The notes under the pieces: model-generated
What the model was told of the DNA's origin: nothing
Database searches by the model: none
The model's input: the letters and a program-made list of their open reading frames with translations, nothing else
Shown here: positions 17,379 to 29,186 of the stretch, piece after piece
Numbering within the stretch: position 1 is the first letter of the stretch
How the letters are laid out: each line of letters begins with the position of its first letter
Translations under genes and position numbers: made by a program
From: Burkholderia paludis
GTDB lineage: Bacteria > Pseudomonadota > Gammaproteobacteria > Burkholderiales > Burkholderiaceae
Length of the DNA: 64,000 nucleotides
Assembly: GCF_000732615.1 (NCBI RefSeq)
Contig: NZ_JPGL01000017.1
Location: forward strand, 1-64,000
Direction of reading: 5' to 3'

Positions 17379-18269
17379 TTACGCCGGCGGCGCGATCATC
17401 TCCCGGGCAATCGCGCAGAACGCGGCGGTGGCGGCGTTTTCGCCGTGCAGCCGGCGGCTCATGATGATCGGCGACGTCGCGGCCGGCTCCGGCAACCGCC
17501 GGTAGACGACGCCCTTCACGCGCACGCCCTCCACGCTCTCCGGCACCAGCGACACGCCGACCTGCGCGGCCACGAGCCCGAGCGCCGTCTGCAGCTCGCG
17601 CACCTCGTGAACGGCCGCCGGCACCAGCGCGCCGTCGCGCAGCGCGGAGAGCTGCTGATCGGCAAAGCTCGGGCGCGGCGTGCTCGGGTAGACGATCAGC
17701 GTCTCGTTCGCGATGTCCGCGAGCGTCAGCGGCCGGGCCGGATCGGCGAGCGGATGCCCGACCGGCAGCGCCGCGATCAGCTTCTCCTCGATCAGCGCCT
17801 CGCGCACCAGTTGGTCGTCGTCGAACCGCAGACGGCCGAACCCCACGTCGATCCGTCCGCCCTTCAGCGCGCCGAGCTGCTCGAGCGTGAACATTTCGAT
17901 CAGCGACAGCTCGACGCCGGGCTGCGCCTCGCGAAACGCGCGGATCACGTCCGGCAGCGCGCCGTACAGCGTCGACGGGACGAAGCCGATCACGATCCGC
18001 TCCGACAGTTGCGCGAGCCGCCGCGTCAGCGGCCCGAGCTCGTCGGCCTGATCGACGAGACGTTTCGCCTGCGCATAGAACACGCGCCCGGCATCGGTCA
18101 GCTTCAGCGGCCGCGCGCCGCGCTCGAACAGCGGCAGGCCGATCTCGTCCTCGATCGCCTGGAGCTGGCGGCTCAGCGGCGGCTGCGTCATGTGCAGCCG
18201 CTCGGCCGCCCGCGTGATGTTCATCTCCTCGGCGACGGCGATGAAGTAGCGGAGCTGACGCAATTCCAT
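17379..18269 (-). CDS. LysR-family regulator of the BenM/CatR type
   Basis: A 296-residue LysR regulator. The N-terminal winged helix starts MELRQLRYFIAVAEEMNITR and continues RLHMTQPPLSRQLQAIEDEI, which is very close to BenM/CatM/CatR-type proteins that sense muconate or benzoate. The C-terminal periplasmic-binding-like effector domain (residues about 90-290) looks complete. It is divergent from catC but separated from it by 922 bp instead of the usual short intergenic region. An open frame continues upstream only because the hexamer repeat has no stop codons; I do not regard that extension as coding. Confidence 0.88.
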   Translation of the reverse strand: MELRQLRYFIAVAEEMNITRAAERLHMTQPPLSRQLQAIEDEIGLPLFERGARPLKLTDAGRVFYAQAKRLVDQADELGPLTRRLAQLSERIVIGFVPSTLYGALPDVIRAFREAQPGVELSLIEMFTLEQLGALKGGRIDVGFGRLRFDDDQLVREALIEEKLIAALPVGHPLADPARPLTLADIANETLIVYPSTPRPSFADQQLSALRDGALVPAAVHEVRELQTALGLVAAQVGVSLVPESVEGVRVKGVVYRRLPEPAATSPIIMSRRLHGENAATAAFCAIAREMIAPPA

Positions 18270-19191
18270 TTCATGCCTCGAAGGTATGGGTGTCGTCGGA
18301 CAGCGGGCTGGACGACGCGCGGTGGGATTGCGTGCCATGCGCGCCAGCAGGAAGAATCGCATGATAGCAACCGCCGCCGCCATCGGGCGTATCGAGGCGC
18401 GGCGCGTCGACGTGCCGACGATCGGGCCCCGCGAATTGCCGGTCGCCGCGAGGCATTGACGGCCCGTCGGGCCGGCCCGGATTCGATGCACGGACGGTAT
18501 CGAAGGCGTCGGCGGGGGAGCGTCCGGGACCGTCGACGCGTTCACGGTCGAACGGGATCGCGATGCCGGGTGCCCGGCCGGGACGGCGCACCACCTGTGA
18601 ACGCGGGAAAGTGCCGTGCGGCATGCGAACCTGACCGGCAACAGTGGGGCCTTCGCCCTGTCGCCGCCCACCTTCGATCCGCGCAGCACGATCCGCTCCG
18701 ATGCCGAAGGCTGCTTCTGCTTCTGCTTCTGCTTCTGCTTCTGCTTCTGCTTCTGCTTCCGCTTCTGCTTCCGCTTCCGCTTCCGCTTCCGCTTCCGCTT
18801 CCGCTTCCGCTTCCGCTTCCGCTTCCGCTTCCGCTTCCGCTTCCGCTTCCACAGCATGCCCCCAATCGGCCCCGTCGCCCCGGCCATTGTCAGGCGCATG
18901 CTCACGGCTTCGTTTCGGCGAACGGTTGTCGTAAGCTGACGATGTGGATCGACATCGAAGCCGACGCGCATCCGCGACACGGCCGCCCATACGCGACGCG
19001 CGAAAGGCCGATCCCGGCGGTCACGCAAACCGAGGCGGCGAAAGGCAAGCCGTACGACGTCGACGGACCGTTCGCGCCGATCGGCTTCGATTGCCCTCCG
19101 CACGAGGAACCGCGTGACGCACCGCGAAACGACGTTACGCCGGCCCGGGCGGCCCGACCGTTCGGCGCATCGACAACACAAGGAGCGCAGG
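18270..19191. other. Long intergenic region between lysR-type gene and catC
   Basis: A 922-bp gap. Apart from the hexamer tract at 18715-18850, I see no gene whose product looks real. Open frames here are shadows of the repeat (Ala-Glu, Lys-Arg, Gly-Ser or Ala-Ser runs). It could be a relic of a larger cat cluster or a long regulatory region. Confidence 0.6.
18715..18850. repeat. Hexanucleotide microsatellite, 22 units
   Basis: Twenty-two perfect 6-bp units plus a partial one. On the + strand they are TTCTGC or TTCCGC. The first seven are TTCTGC; the next four alternate TTCCGC, TTCTGC, TTCCGC, TTCCGC; the remaining eleven are all TTCCGC. The two-block pattern suggests expansion of two variant units. 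It lies in the lysR-type/catC intergenic region, where gain or loss of units would change spacing in steps of six. Confidence 0.97.
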
Positions 19192-19482
19192 ATGCTGTTT
19201 CATGTGGAAATGACCGTCCGTCTGCCGACGGACATGGACCCGGTCAAGGCCGCGACGCTGAAGGCGGAAGAAAAGGCGATGTGCCAGCGGCTGATGAACG
19301 AAGGGATCTGGCGGCATCTGTGGCGGATCGCCGGGCGCTATGCGAACGTCAGCGTTTTCGACGTCGAGAGCGTGCAGCAACTGCATGACCTGCTGAGCCA
19401 GTTGCCGCTCTTCCCGTACATGGAACTCGACGTGCGGGCGCTGTGCCGGCATCCGTCGTCGGTGCGGGAAGACGATCGCTGA
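19192..19482 (+). CDS. catC: Muconolactone delta-isomerase
   Basis: A 96-residue enzyme that converts (+)-muconolactone to beta-ketoadipate enol-lactone in the catechol branch of the ortho-cleavage pathway. Family blocks are MLFHVEMTVRLPTDMDP, EGIWRHLWRIAGRYANVSVF and LLSQLPLFPYMELDV. The length matches the family's decameric ferredoxin-like subunits. The ATG follows AAGGAGCGCAGG. No catA or catB lies beside it, although catC is normally clustered with them. The upstream anthranilate dioxygenase would supply catechol. Confidence 0.95.
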   Translation: MLFHVEMTVRLPTDMDPVKAATLKAEEKAMCQRLMNEGIWRHLWRIAGRYANVSVFDVESVQQLHDLLSQLPLFPYMELDVRALCRHPSSVREDDR

Positions 19483-19622
19483 ACCGGCGTGAATCGCGGC
19501 CGTCACGCGCGGCCTCAAGAGGCACGACACGGGCGGCCGGCGATGTCACGCAGGCCGCCCGCGTCGCTTTCATTTCGACCGGGCCGGCCCGCGTCGCCCC
19601 GCGTCGGAATACCCGGCGCCCG

Positions 19623-20402
19623 TCACGCGACCCGATGCGCGGCAAACCCGACCTCGCCCGGCGCGATCCCGTCCTTCAGCGTCAGCGCCGGAATCTCGTA
19701 GTCGCCCGCGTTCTGCCGCCGGAACGGAATCGGCTGTGCGGTCCACAGCGCGTCGAGACGCCGGCCGAGCGCCGCGCGCGTCTCGCCGAAGCGCGCGTCG
19801 TCCATCTTCCCCGTCCGGTAGATCACGAACGGCGGCAGCACGTCGAAACCCGGGTAATACAGCATCCCGTGCTGAATCGGGAACAGCACGTCGTCGATCG
19901 GCCCGTTGATGCCGCGCGCGCTGTAATGCGACTCCCACCCGCCGGCCGTGACGACCACCATCGCGCGCTTGCCGGCCAGCGCCCCTTCGCCGTAGCGATT
20001 GCCCCAGCGCGTGTCGGAATGCTCGCCTACGCCGTACGCGAAGCCGTACGCATACACGCGCTCGAACCAGCCCTTCATGATCGCCGGCATCGAGAACCAC
20101 CACAGCGGGAACTGCAGGATCACCGCGTCGGCCCACTTCAGCTTGTCCTGCTCGCGCACGATGTCGGCGCTTTGCGTGCCGGCCGCGAACGCGCGCCGCG
20201 AATCGAGCGACGGATCGAAACGCGCGCCGGGCGCGCGATCGGTCGCATCGCGCCCGTCGAGCACGGGCTTCCAGTTCATCGCATACAGGTCGGTCACCTG
20301 CACCGCATGGCCGGCCGCCTCGAGATGCGCGACCGCGAAGTCGCGCAACGCGCCGTTCAACGAACGCGGCTCGGGATGGGCATAAACGATCAGCACATTC
20401 AT
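19623..20402 (-). CDS. Flavodoxin-fold NAD(P)H oxidoreductase (quinone reductase family)
   Basis: A 259-residue FMN- or FAD-dependent NAD(P)H dehydrogenase of the NQO/MdaB-like family. The flavin-binding start is MNVLIVYAHPEPRSLNGALR. The motif LQFPLWWFSMPAIMKGWFER and the segment VVVTAGGWESHYSARGINGP are characteristic. Members reduce quinones or other electrophiles by two electrons. The gene is divergent from a LysR gene 86 bp away, which probably controls it. The ATG at 20402 starts directly at the first beta strand. Confidence 0.9.
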   Translation of the reverse strand: MNVLIVYAHPEPRSLNGALRDFAVAHLEAAGHAVQVTDLYAMNWKPVLDGRDATDRAPGARFDPSLDSRRAFAAGTQSADIVREQDKLKWADAVILQFPLWWFSMPAIMKGWFERVYAYGFAYGVGEHSDTRWGNRYGEGALAGKRAMVVVTAGGWESHYSARGINGPIDDVLFPIQHGMLYYPGFDVLPPFVIYRTGKMDDARFGETRAALGRRLDALWTAQPIPFRRQNAGDYEIPALTLKDGIAPGEVGFAAHRVA

Positions 20403-20488
20403 GTTCGGTACTCCGTCGATTGAATGACTGCAGGATGCCGCTTCCACCGGTATATTTGAAATGAATTCCCGATATGCCAGGTATAGCC

Positions 20489-21382
20489 ATGAACAATCTC
20501 AGGCGACTCGACCTGAACCTGCTCGTCACGCTGGACGTGCTGCTCGCCGAGCACAACGTCACGCGCGCCGCCGAAAAACTGGGCATGTCGCAGCCGTCGG
20601 TCAGCGTGCAGCTGCAGAAACTGCGCGACGTGTTCGGCGATCCGCTGCTGCTGCCGGGGCCGCGCGGGATGCGGCCGACCGCACGCGCGGAAGCGCTGCG
20701 CGAGCCGTTGCGGGACGCCATCGAAGCCATCGGGCGCGCGGTGATCCCCGCCACGCCGTTCGATCCCGCCACCGCGACGAACACGTGGCGGGTAGCCGCA
20801 ACCGATTACGGCGAATCGACGATCGTGCTGCCCGCGCTGAACGCGCTGCGGTCGGCCGCACCGGGTACGCGGCTCGCCGTCGTCGAGCTCGTGCCGCCGC
20901 GCATCGAACAGGATGCCGAACGAAACGGCATCGACCTCGCGTTCCACACGACCGAGGGGTCGCCGCCCGGCATGCGGCGCCGGCCGCTGTTCGTCGAGCG
21001 CTACGTGCTCGTCGGGCGCGCCGGTCATCCGAAGCTGAAGCGGCGCCCCACGCTCGCGCAGTTCGGCGCGCTCGAGCACGTGATCGTGTCGCCCGACGGC
21101 GGCGGCTTCTTCGGCGTGACGGACGACGCGCTCGCGCAGGTCGGTGCGACGCGGCGCGTCGTGCTGTCGGTGCCGCATTTCCTGTTCGTGATGTCGGCCG
21201 TCGCCAGCACCGACCTCGTCGCGATGCTGCCCGAGAGGCTGGTGCGCGACGTGCCCGCACTGCGCGTGGTGGAAGCACCGGTCGACGTGCCCGGCTACGA
21301 AATGTCGATGCTGTGGCACGAACGCGTGCATCGCGATCCGGCGCACCGCTGGTTGCGGGAAACGATCTCGGCATCGGTCTGA
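20489..21382 (+). CDS. LysR-family transcriptional regulator (NodD/SyrM-like start)
   Basis: A 297-residue LysR protein beginning MNNLRRLDLNLLVTLDVLLA and continuing EHNVTRAAEKLGMSQPSVSV, the form seen in the NodD/LinR-like subgroup. The winged helix is followed by an effector domain that retains PLPV-type landmarks such as RRPLFVERYVLVGRAGHP. It is divergent from the NAD(P)H oxidoreductase gene and is its likely regulator. ATG 20489 was preferred; ATG 20474 would add five residues. The inducer is unknown. Confidence 0.88.
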   Translation: MNNLRRLDLNLLVTLDVLLAEHNVTRAAEKLGMSQPSVSVQLQKLRDVFGDPLLLPGPRGMRPTARAEALREPLRDAIEAIGRAVIPATPFDPATATNTWRVAATDYGESTIVLPALNALRSAAPGTRLAVVELVPPRIEQDAERNGIDLAFHTTEGSPPGMRRRPLFVERYVLVGRAGHPKLKRRPTLAQFGALEHVIVSPDGGGFFGVTDDALAQVGATRRVVLSVPHFLFVMSAVASTDLVAMLPERLVRDVPALRVVEAPVDVPGYEMSMLWHERVHRDPAHRWLRETISASV

Positions 21383-21429
21383 TCCGCCCGGCCGCGGGGG
21401 GGCGGCTGACATCTGCTGTCGCCAGGGGC

Positions 21430-21465
21430 TTGAAAGTCCGCCGATCACTGTATATATTTACAGTG
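21430..21465 (+). promoter_or_regulatory. LexA (SOS) box within a sigma-70 promoter
   Basis: The 20-bp palindrome CACTGTATATATTTACAGTG (21446-21465) contains CTGT-N8-ACAG, the LexA consensus of E. coli and many proteobacteria. It overlaps the -10 of a promoter reading TTGAAA (21430-21435), 17-bp spacer, TATATT (21453-21458). LexA bound here would block transcription until DNA damage. Confidence 0.88.
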
Positions 21466-21523
21466 TTTCTGCGTCATTTGACCCGAATTCCGTCATCCCG
21501 AGACGGTCTTTAGTGAGGCGACC

Positions 21524-21928
21524 ATGTTCCAGTCATCCGCATTCGATCCCGAGCAACCCGGCTTCAATCCCGTCCACTTCGAGCGCGCCGCGCAGCGGGC
21601 GGTCGTCGATCTGCAGCGCGTCGTCGGCGGCCCCGCGCAGCGGGCGCTCGGCCTGCGGCGCCGCACCCACCCCGCCGCCGTCCGCACGATGAGCTGGCAG
21701 GCGCTGCTGAACGTCGAAGAGCTGGCCTTCTCGAATGCCGGCTTCCTGAACCGCAACGATCCGACCGTCGTCGACGCATTCATCCGGCTGCGCGACAGCC
21801 GGCTGGTCGCCTCGGACACCGAGGAGCCGGTGGACTGGCGTCGCGACGACGACGACCTGCCGGCCGTCTACCTGATCGTCAAGGCGATGCTCGATGCGGA
21901 AGAGGAAGAGCGCGCCGAAGCGGGCTGA
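21524..21928 (+). CDS. Hypothetical protein, predicted SOS-regulated
   Basis: A 134-residue soluble protein with no domain I recognise. It has a basic middle (residues about 40-55: RALGLRRRTHPAAVRTM), a hydrophobic helix-like stretch around SWQALLNVEELAFSNAGFLN, and an acidic C-terminus (WRRDDDDLPAVYLIVKAMLD, then EEEE). There is no signal peptide or membrane segment. The gene is about 59 bp downstream of a promoter carrying a consensus LexA box, so it is probably induced by DNA damage. It is a single gene: fadH downstream is on the opposite strand. GTGAGG precedes the ATG. Confidence 0.75.
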   Translation: MFQSSAFDPEQPGFNPVHFERAAQRAVVDLQRVVGGPAQRALGLRRRTHPAAVRTMSWQALLNVEELAFSNAGFLNRNDPTVVDAFIRLRDSRLVASDTEEPVDWRRDDDDLPAVYLIVKAMLDAEEEERAEAG

Positions 21929-22107
21929 GCCGCGCCGGCCGCTCGCGGCGCGCCGCCGCGCAGCAGGCTCGTGCGGCCCGTGCCCATGCCCGTCGCCGCG
22001 CTCCCGTGCGGGCGGGCCGGCGCGCCGGATCGCACACTGCGCGCCGTCGCGCGGGCAAGCCAGCGCCGCGCGACGAACGCCGGAACGAACCTGCCGGGGG
22101 CCGCGCG

Positions 22108-25323
<3,216 letters not shown>

Positions 25324-25749
25324 ATCCGCGCGCCGCCATCGCTGCCGGCCGCCTCGATCCGCACGTCGCCCGGCGCGGCCGCGATCGCGTCGTACACATC
25401 GTCGGTCACGCACACCACCGGCACCGCGATCGCATACAGCTCGGCGGCCACGATCGCGCCGATCGAGAGGATCAGGTCGCGCTCCTTCAGCACGATCCCG
25501 ACCGGCCCGGTGCCGTTGCGCACCGCTTCCGCGAGCACGCTGCTGCTCGAACTCGAGCCCTTCGCGTGCGGCATCACCATCACCTTGCCGGCCAGGCTCG
25601 CACCGGCCTGCGGATGGCCGCGATCGACGATCCGGCCCGCGCCCGAGTCGTAGCCGCCCCAGAAGCTGAGCGGCCTGTCGAGCACGAACGCGCGTGCGCA
25701 CGCGCTACCCGGCACGAGCGTGTCGCCCGCCCACTGCTTGCCCGTCGCT

Positions 25750-26997
25750 TCAGTCATCGAATCGCACCTTTCCTTCGTACGCCGACCGCACGCATTCGCG
25801 CATGCTGCCGTACGCGACCGTCACGCCGATGTTCGCGGGCGCATAGGACGCCCATTTCCCCGAGTTGGTCATCACGAGCCCCGACAACTGCTTCATCACC
25901 GGCGTGATGTACGTGCAGGTGTCGACGACGATCTGGATGCCGCGCGCGGCGAACTTCGCCGCGAGGCCGGCTTGCTCCAGCTCCCACAGGATGAAACGGC
26001 TCGTGTTCACGTAGAAATCGCAGGCCGGCTTGCCGTCGAACGCGTCGAGCAGCATGTCGAGCGTGCGAAATTCGGCCAGCGAGAAATGCGGCGTGCCGAG
26101 CGCCACCGCGACGAGCGCATCGCCGGCCGCGCCGTGGTTCAGCGTGCGGCGAATCTCGGCGAGATCGGCCATCGACACGTCGACCGTGCGTCGCGCCGCC
26201 TGCCCGTGCAGCGCGGCGTCGAGCGTCGGCGCCTCGGGCGTCACGCCGACCGCATGGAACAGCGCGACGGCCCCGCTCGAGGCGGCGGCCGCGCCGAGCG
26301 CCTTGAGCTCGTCCTCGGTGGTGTCCGCCGGCAGCCCGACGATCGCCGGCACGACCGCGCCCGCGAGCTTGCCGATCGCCAGGCCGAGCGCGGCGAAATG
26401 AATGTCGCGCGACGGCAGGCCGCTGAAATCCGGTGCGTTGAAGACGATCCGCGCCGCGCGGTTCGCTTCGACGTGGAGCCCCGCGTACGGCGCCCGGCCG
26501 GTGATCGCGGCGGCCAGGTCGAGAAAGTCGCCGTACCGGCTCGTGCGCGCGCCGAGCACCGAGTTCGCGAACACGATCGCGTTGGATTCGGCCCATGCGA
26601 TCTGCTCGCCTTGCGCGGGTCGCTTCTTCAGCTGATACGGCGCGCACGTGAAGCTCGATTCGCAGCCGAGCTGCAGATGCGCGTCCATCAGGCGCTGCGC
26701 GTCGCGCCGGATCGTGCGGTCGCCGTGGTACAGCTCGGGGTGGATCAGGTCGAGCGACCCGACGTTCAGCGTGGTCGGCACCGCGACCTTCGCGCCGGTG
26801 TCGACGAAATACTCGACGAAATCGAGGCTGGTCTGGCCGTGGTAAAGACAGCCGTCGATATGCGCGGACGTGATGTCGATCAGGTGCGGCGCGGACATCA
26901 CCTGCGCCGTGCGCGCGACGATCCGCATCGCGCGCGCGACGCCGTCGCCGAAATCCCCGCGCAACATCGCGTCGTCGCGGTCACTCAACTGCAGCAT
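25750..26997 (-). CDS. Aconitase X catalytic (DUF521) subunit
   Basis: A 415-residue catalytic subunit of the AcnX family, which carries an iron-sulfur cluster. Signature segments are HIDGCLYHGQTSLDFVEYFV, VPTTLNVGSLDL, GCESSFTCAPYQ, WAESNAIVFANSVLGARTSR and VVDTCTY; the Cys residues in the first, third and last are candidate cluster ligands. Bacterial two-subunit forms include cis-3-hydroxy-L-proline dehydratase; the substrate here is not decided by sequence alone. The ATG follows AAAGGAGC. No hydroxyproline epimerase or transporter gene is adjacent. Confidence 0.88.
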   Translation of the reverse strand: MLQLSDRDDAMLRGDFGDGVARAMRIVARTAQVMSAPHLIDITSAHIDGCLYHGQTSLDFVEYFVDTGAKVAVPTTLNVGSLDLIHPELYHGDRTIRRDAQRLMDAHLQLGCESSFTCAPYQLKKRPAQGEQIAWAESNAIVFANSVLGARTSRYGDFLDLAAAITGRAPYAGLHVEANRAARIVFNAPDFSGLPSRDIHFAALGLAIGKLAGAVVPAIVGLPADTTEDELKALGAAAASSGAVALFHAVGVTPEAPTLDAALHGQAARRTVDVSMADLAEIRRTLNHGAAGDALVAVALGTPHFSLAEFRTLDMLLDAFDGKPACDFYVNTSRFILWELEQAGLAAKFAARGIQIVVDTCTYITPVMKQLSGLVMTNSGKWASYAPANIGVTVAYGSMRECVRSAYEGKVRFDD

Positions 26998-27074
26998 CGG
27001 TTGCTCCTTTGACGCGGGCCGGCGGCGCCGGCCCGTGATACCCGTCGAAGGACTCTACAACTGGAAATAAAAAC

Positions 27075-27100
27075 TGTCCAGATTGCCGCCGATCCGGACA
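27075..27100. promoter_or_regulatory. Inverted repeat upstream of the AcnX genes
   Basis: Arms TGTCCAGAT (27075-27083) and ATCCGGACA (27092-27100) match at 8 of 9 positions around an 8-bp spacer, 78 bp upstream of the AcnX large-subunit start. It is a candidate operator; the binding protein is unknown. Confidence 0.4.
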
Positions 27101-27132
27101 ATCCGAAAACCAATTCCCGTTCCGGAACGCAG

Positions 27133-27154
27133 TTCAAGCAAGCGATGGCTTGAA
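27133..27154. terminator. Hairpin downstream of the first MarR gene
   Basis: Perfect 7-bp arms TTCAAGC and GCTTGAA around an 8-nt loop, 24 bp beyond the stop codon of the minus-strand MarR gene. It may help end that transcript. There is no T-run, so this is a weak call. Confidence 0.3.
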
Positions 27155-27178
27155 TTCCGATCCAGTTCGCCGCCAGCC

Positions 27179-27607
27179 CTAGCGTTGCGCGGTGAGGCTG
27201 AACAGCTCGTCGCGCAGCGCCTGCGCGCGCCCCTGGCCGAACTGCGTCTCGAATTCGTCCTGCGCGGCCTGCCACGCGACTTTCGCCTCGGCGAACGTGC
27301 GCTCGCCGAGCTTCGTGAGGTGCAGCGCGTGCGCGCGCGCATCGCGCTCGGCCGCCGCCGTCGCGACGAAGCCGTCGCGCTGCAGCGGCTTCAGCGCGCG
27401 CAGCAGCGTCGTGCGGTCCATCACGAGCGCGTCGGCGAGTTCGCTCATCAACAGGCCCGGCCGGTGCGCCAGGTTCACCATGATCGAGAACTGCGCGGGC
27501 GTGACGCCGACCGGGGCCAGATGGCGCTCGTACAGTTGCGTGACGAAGCGCGCCGCCTGACGCAGCGCGAGACAGTTGCACGCTTGACCCATCGGGATGT
27601 CGTTCAT
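27179..27607 (-). CDS. MarR-family transcriptional regulator (first of two paralogues)
   Basis: A 142-residue MarR protein. The winged helix (residues about 35-100) includes VTPAQFSIMVNLAHRPGLLM and ALVMDRTTLLRALKPLQRDG, flanked by the family's N- and C-terminal dimerisation helices. It is clearly paralogous to the MarR protein at 28719-29150. It is divergent from a LysR gene, with the TGCATATGCA palindrome 18 bp upstream of its start, which is probably its operator. ATG 27607 and ATG 27592 are both possible starts. The ligand is unknown. Confidence 0.87.
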   Translation of the reverse strand: MNDIPMGQACNCLALRQAARFVTQLYERHLAPVGVTPAQFSIMVNLAHRPGLLMSELADALVMDRTTLLRALKPLQRDGFVATAAAERDARAHALHLTKLGERTFAEAKVAWQAAQDEFETQFGQGRAQALRDELFSLTAQR

Positions 27608-27624
27608 GCTCCGCAATTTATATG

Positions 27625-27634
27625 TGCATATGCA
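27625..27634. promoter_or_regulatory. Palindromic MarR operator candidate 1
   Basis: TGCATATGCA, a perfect palindrome inside TATGTGCATATGCATA, lies between the divergent marR and lysR genes. Related sequences occur before the second marR (28711-28720) and before emrA (29221-29230). Confidence 0.55.
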
Positions 27635-27716
27635 TAAAGTCAATGTACACTCCGCCGTAACGGAGCCGGCGGCCGGCCGGAGGCGTCCGGCGCCCCGCGA
27701 TCGCAAGGAGACGGAC

Positions 27717-28637
27717 ATGGACTACATCGACAAGCTGCGGATCTTCCGGTCGGTGGTGGAGATGCGCAGCTTCACACGCGCCGCCGACATGCACGGCCTC
27801 GCGCGGCCTGTCGTGTCGCGCGCGGTGGCGGATCTCGAGGCGCGCTTCGGCAGCCGGCTGCTGCACCGGACCACGCGCCAGGTGTCGCTGACCGAAACGG
27901 CCGAGCGCATCTACGCACGCTGCACGGCCGTGCTCGACGAACTCGACGCACTCGAGATGGACGCGCAGGCGCCCACGCGCGAACCCGAAGGGCTGCTGCG
28001 CATGGTCGCGCACACGACGGCCGCGCTGAACCGCCTCGTGCCGCTGATCGCCGGCTTCAAGGCCGCGCATCCGAAGGTGCGCCTCGACGTCACGCTGACC
28101 GAGCGCCCGGTCGATCTCGTCGGCGAAGGCTACGACATCGGCATCGTCGTGCCGTACATGCTGACGAGCGAAACGACCGTCGTGCGGCTGGTCGAACGGA
28201 TCCCGGTCGTGATCGTCGCGACGCCGGCGTACCTGCGCGCGCATCCGCGCCCCGACACGCCGGCCGACCTGGCCGATCATCCGTTCGTGCCGATGTCGCC
28301 GTCGCTGCGCCGGCCCGCGCTGTCGTTCCGCATCGACGGCGACACGCTGACCGTGCCGTTCCGTTTCGACATCTCGTCCAACAGCCCCGTCTTCAATCGC
28401 GAGATGGTGATGCACGACTTCGGGATCGGCGTCGTGCCGAAAACGCTCGTGCGGGCCGAACTCGCGTCGGGCGCGCTCGTGCAGCTGCTGCCGGACGCCG
28501 ATCTCGTCGACGCGTTCGTCGAGATCAAGCTCGCCTACGCGAACCGGGCGCTGCTGCCCGCGAAGGTCAAGGCCTTCATCGACTACACGGCCGCCTACTG
28601 CGACCGCGAAGGCTGGATCGTGCCGGCGGCGGCGTGA
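27717..28637 (+). CDS. LysR-family transcriptional regulator
   Basis: A 306-residue LysR protein starting MDYIDKLRIFRSVVEMRSFT, the common form of the large CrgA/DsdC-like group found beside efflux and oxidoreductase genes. The winged helix (RAADMHGLARPVVSRAVADL) is followed by a complete effector domain (VRLDVTLTERPVDLVGEGYD). The ATG follows AAGGAGACGGAC. It is divergent from the first MarR gene. An open frame extends upstream to 27597 but lacks a ribosome-binding site and would run through the operator region. Confidence 0.88.
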   Translation: MDYIDKLRIFRSVVEMRSFTRAADMHGLARPVVSRAVADLEARFGSRLLHRTTRQVSLTETAERIYARCTAVLDELDALEMDAQAPTREPEGLLRMVAHTTAALNRLVPLIAGFKAAHPKVRLDVTLTERPVDLVGEGYDIGIVVPYMLTSETTVVRLVERIPVVIVATPAYLRAHPRPDTPADLADHPFVPMSPSLRRPALSFRIDGDTLTVPFRFDISSNSPVFNREMVMHDFGIGVVPKTLVRAELASGALVQLLPDADLVDAFVEIKLAYANRALLPAKVKAFIDYTAAYCDREGWIVPAAA

Positions 28638-28710
28638 CGCCGATTGGTACAACGGCGACACCAATCTGATCCCGCCCCGGCCATCGATCCGCCCCGCGCC
28701 ACGCCCTAAC

Positions 28711-28720
28711 ATGTGCACAT
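28711..28720. promoter_or_regulatory. Palindromic MarR operator candidate 2
   Basis: ATGTGCACAT is a perfect 10-bp palindrome overlapping the start codons (GTG 28713, ATG 28719) of the second MarR gene. It resembles candidate 1, consistent with autoregulation at or just before the start. Confidence 0.5.
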
Positions 28721-29150
28721 GCACAAGACCACGCTCACCGACGACGATTGCTTCGCGGTCCGGCAAGCCGCCCGCCGGATCTCGCAGTTCTACGAGCGTT
28801 ACCTGTCGCGGGCGGGCGTGACGCCGTCGCAGTACAGCATCCTCGCCCTGCTGCGCGAGCGGCCGGGCCTGACGATGGCGACGCTGTCCGCGGTGCTGGT
28901 GATCGAACGCACGGCGCTGCTGCGCGCACTCAGGCCGCTGGTCGGCGCGGCGCTGGTGGCGGGCCGGATCGAGCCGCCGTACCGCCGCCAGACCTTCGCG
29001 CTGACCGCGCACGGCGAAACGAAGATCGCCGACGCGCACGTGCACTGGCTCGCCGCTCAGGAAGCGTTCGAGCGGCGGTTCGGGCCGGCGCAGGCGGCCC
29101 GCCTGAGAGACGAACTGTTCCGGATCACGCACAACCTGCCGGAACGCTAG
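28719..29150 (+). CDS. MarR-family regulator of the EmrAB-type efflux operon
   Basis: A 143-residue MarR protein paralogous to the one at 27179-27607. Shared blocks include QFYERYLSRAGVTPSQYSIL and VLVIERTALLRALRPLVGAA. The C-terminus has AARLRDELFRITHNLPER, matching the paralogue's QALRDELFSLT. It lies 91 bp upstream of the emrA-like gene and in the same direction, so it is the likely local repressor. No clear ribosome-binding site precedes the start, and an operator-like palindrome overlaps it; a leaderless transcript or the GTG at 28713 are possibilities. Confidence 0.85.
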   Translation: MHKTTLTDDDCFAVRQAARRISQFYERYLSRAGVTPSQYSILALLRERPGLTMATLSAVLVIERTALLRALRPLVGAALVAGRIEPPYRRQTFALTAHGETKIADAHVHWLAAQEAFERRFGPAQAARLRDELFRITHNLPER

Positions 29151-29186
29151 GGCCCGCTCGCACCACGCGCGGGCCCGCCCCTTCCC

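Noticed and set aside
18715-18850. CRISPR array
   Set aside because: The repeat is a 6-bp direct tandem with no spacers; the 7-bp array at 1-126 fails for the same reason. No cas genes are present.
18270-19181. N-terminal Lys-Arg-repeat extension of the LysR protein and an Ala-Glu-repeat protein
   Set aside because: The extension exists because a hexamer repeat contains no stop codons in any frame. LysR proteins start at MELRQLRYF, and the same tract gives equally long low-complexity frames on both strands.
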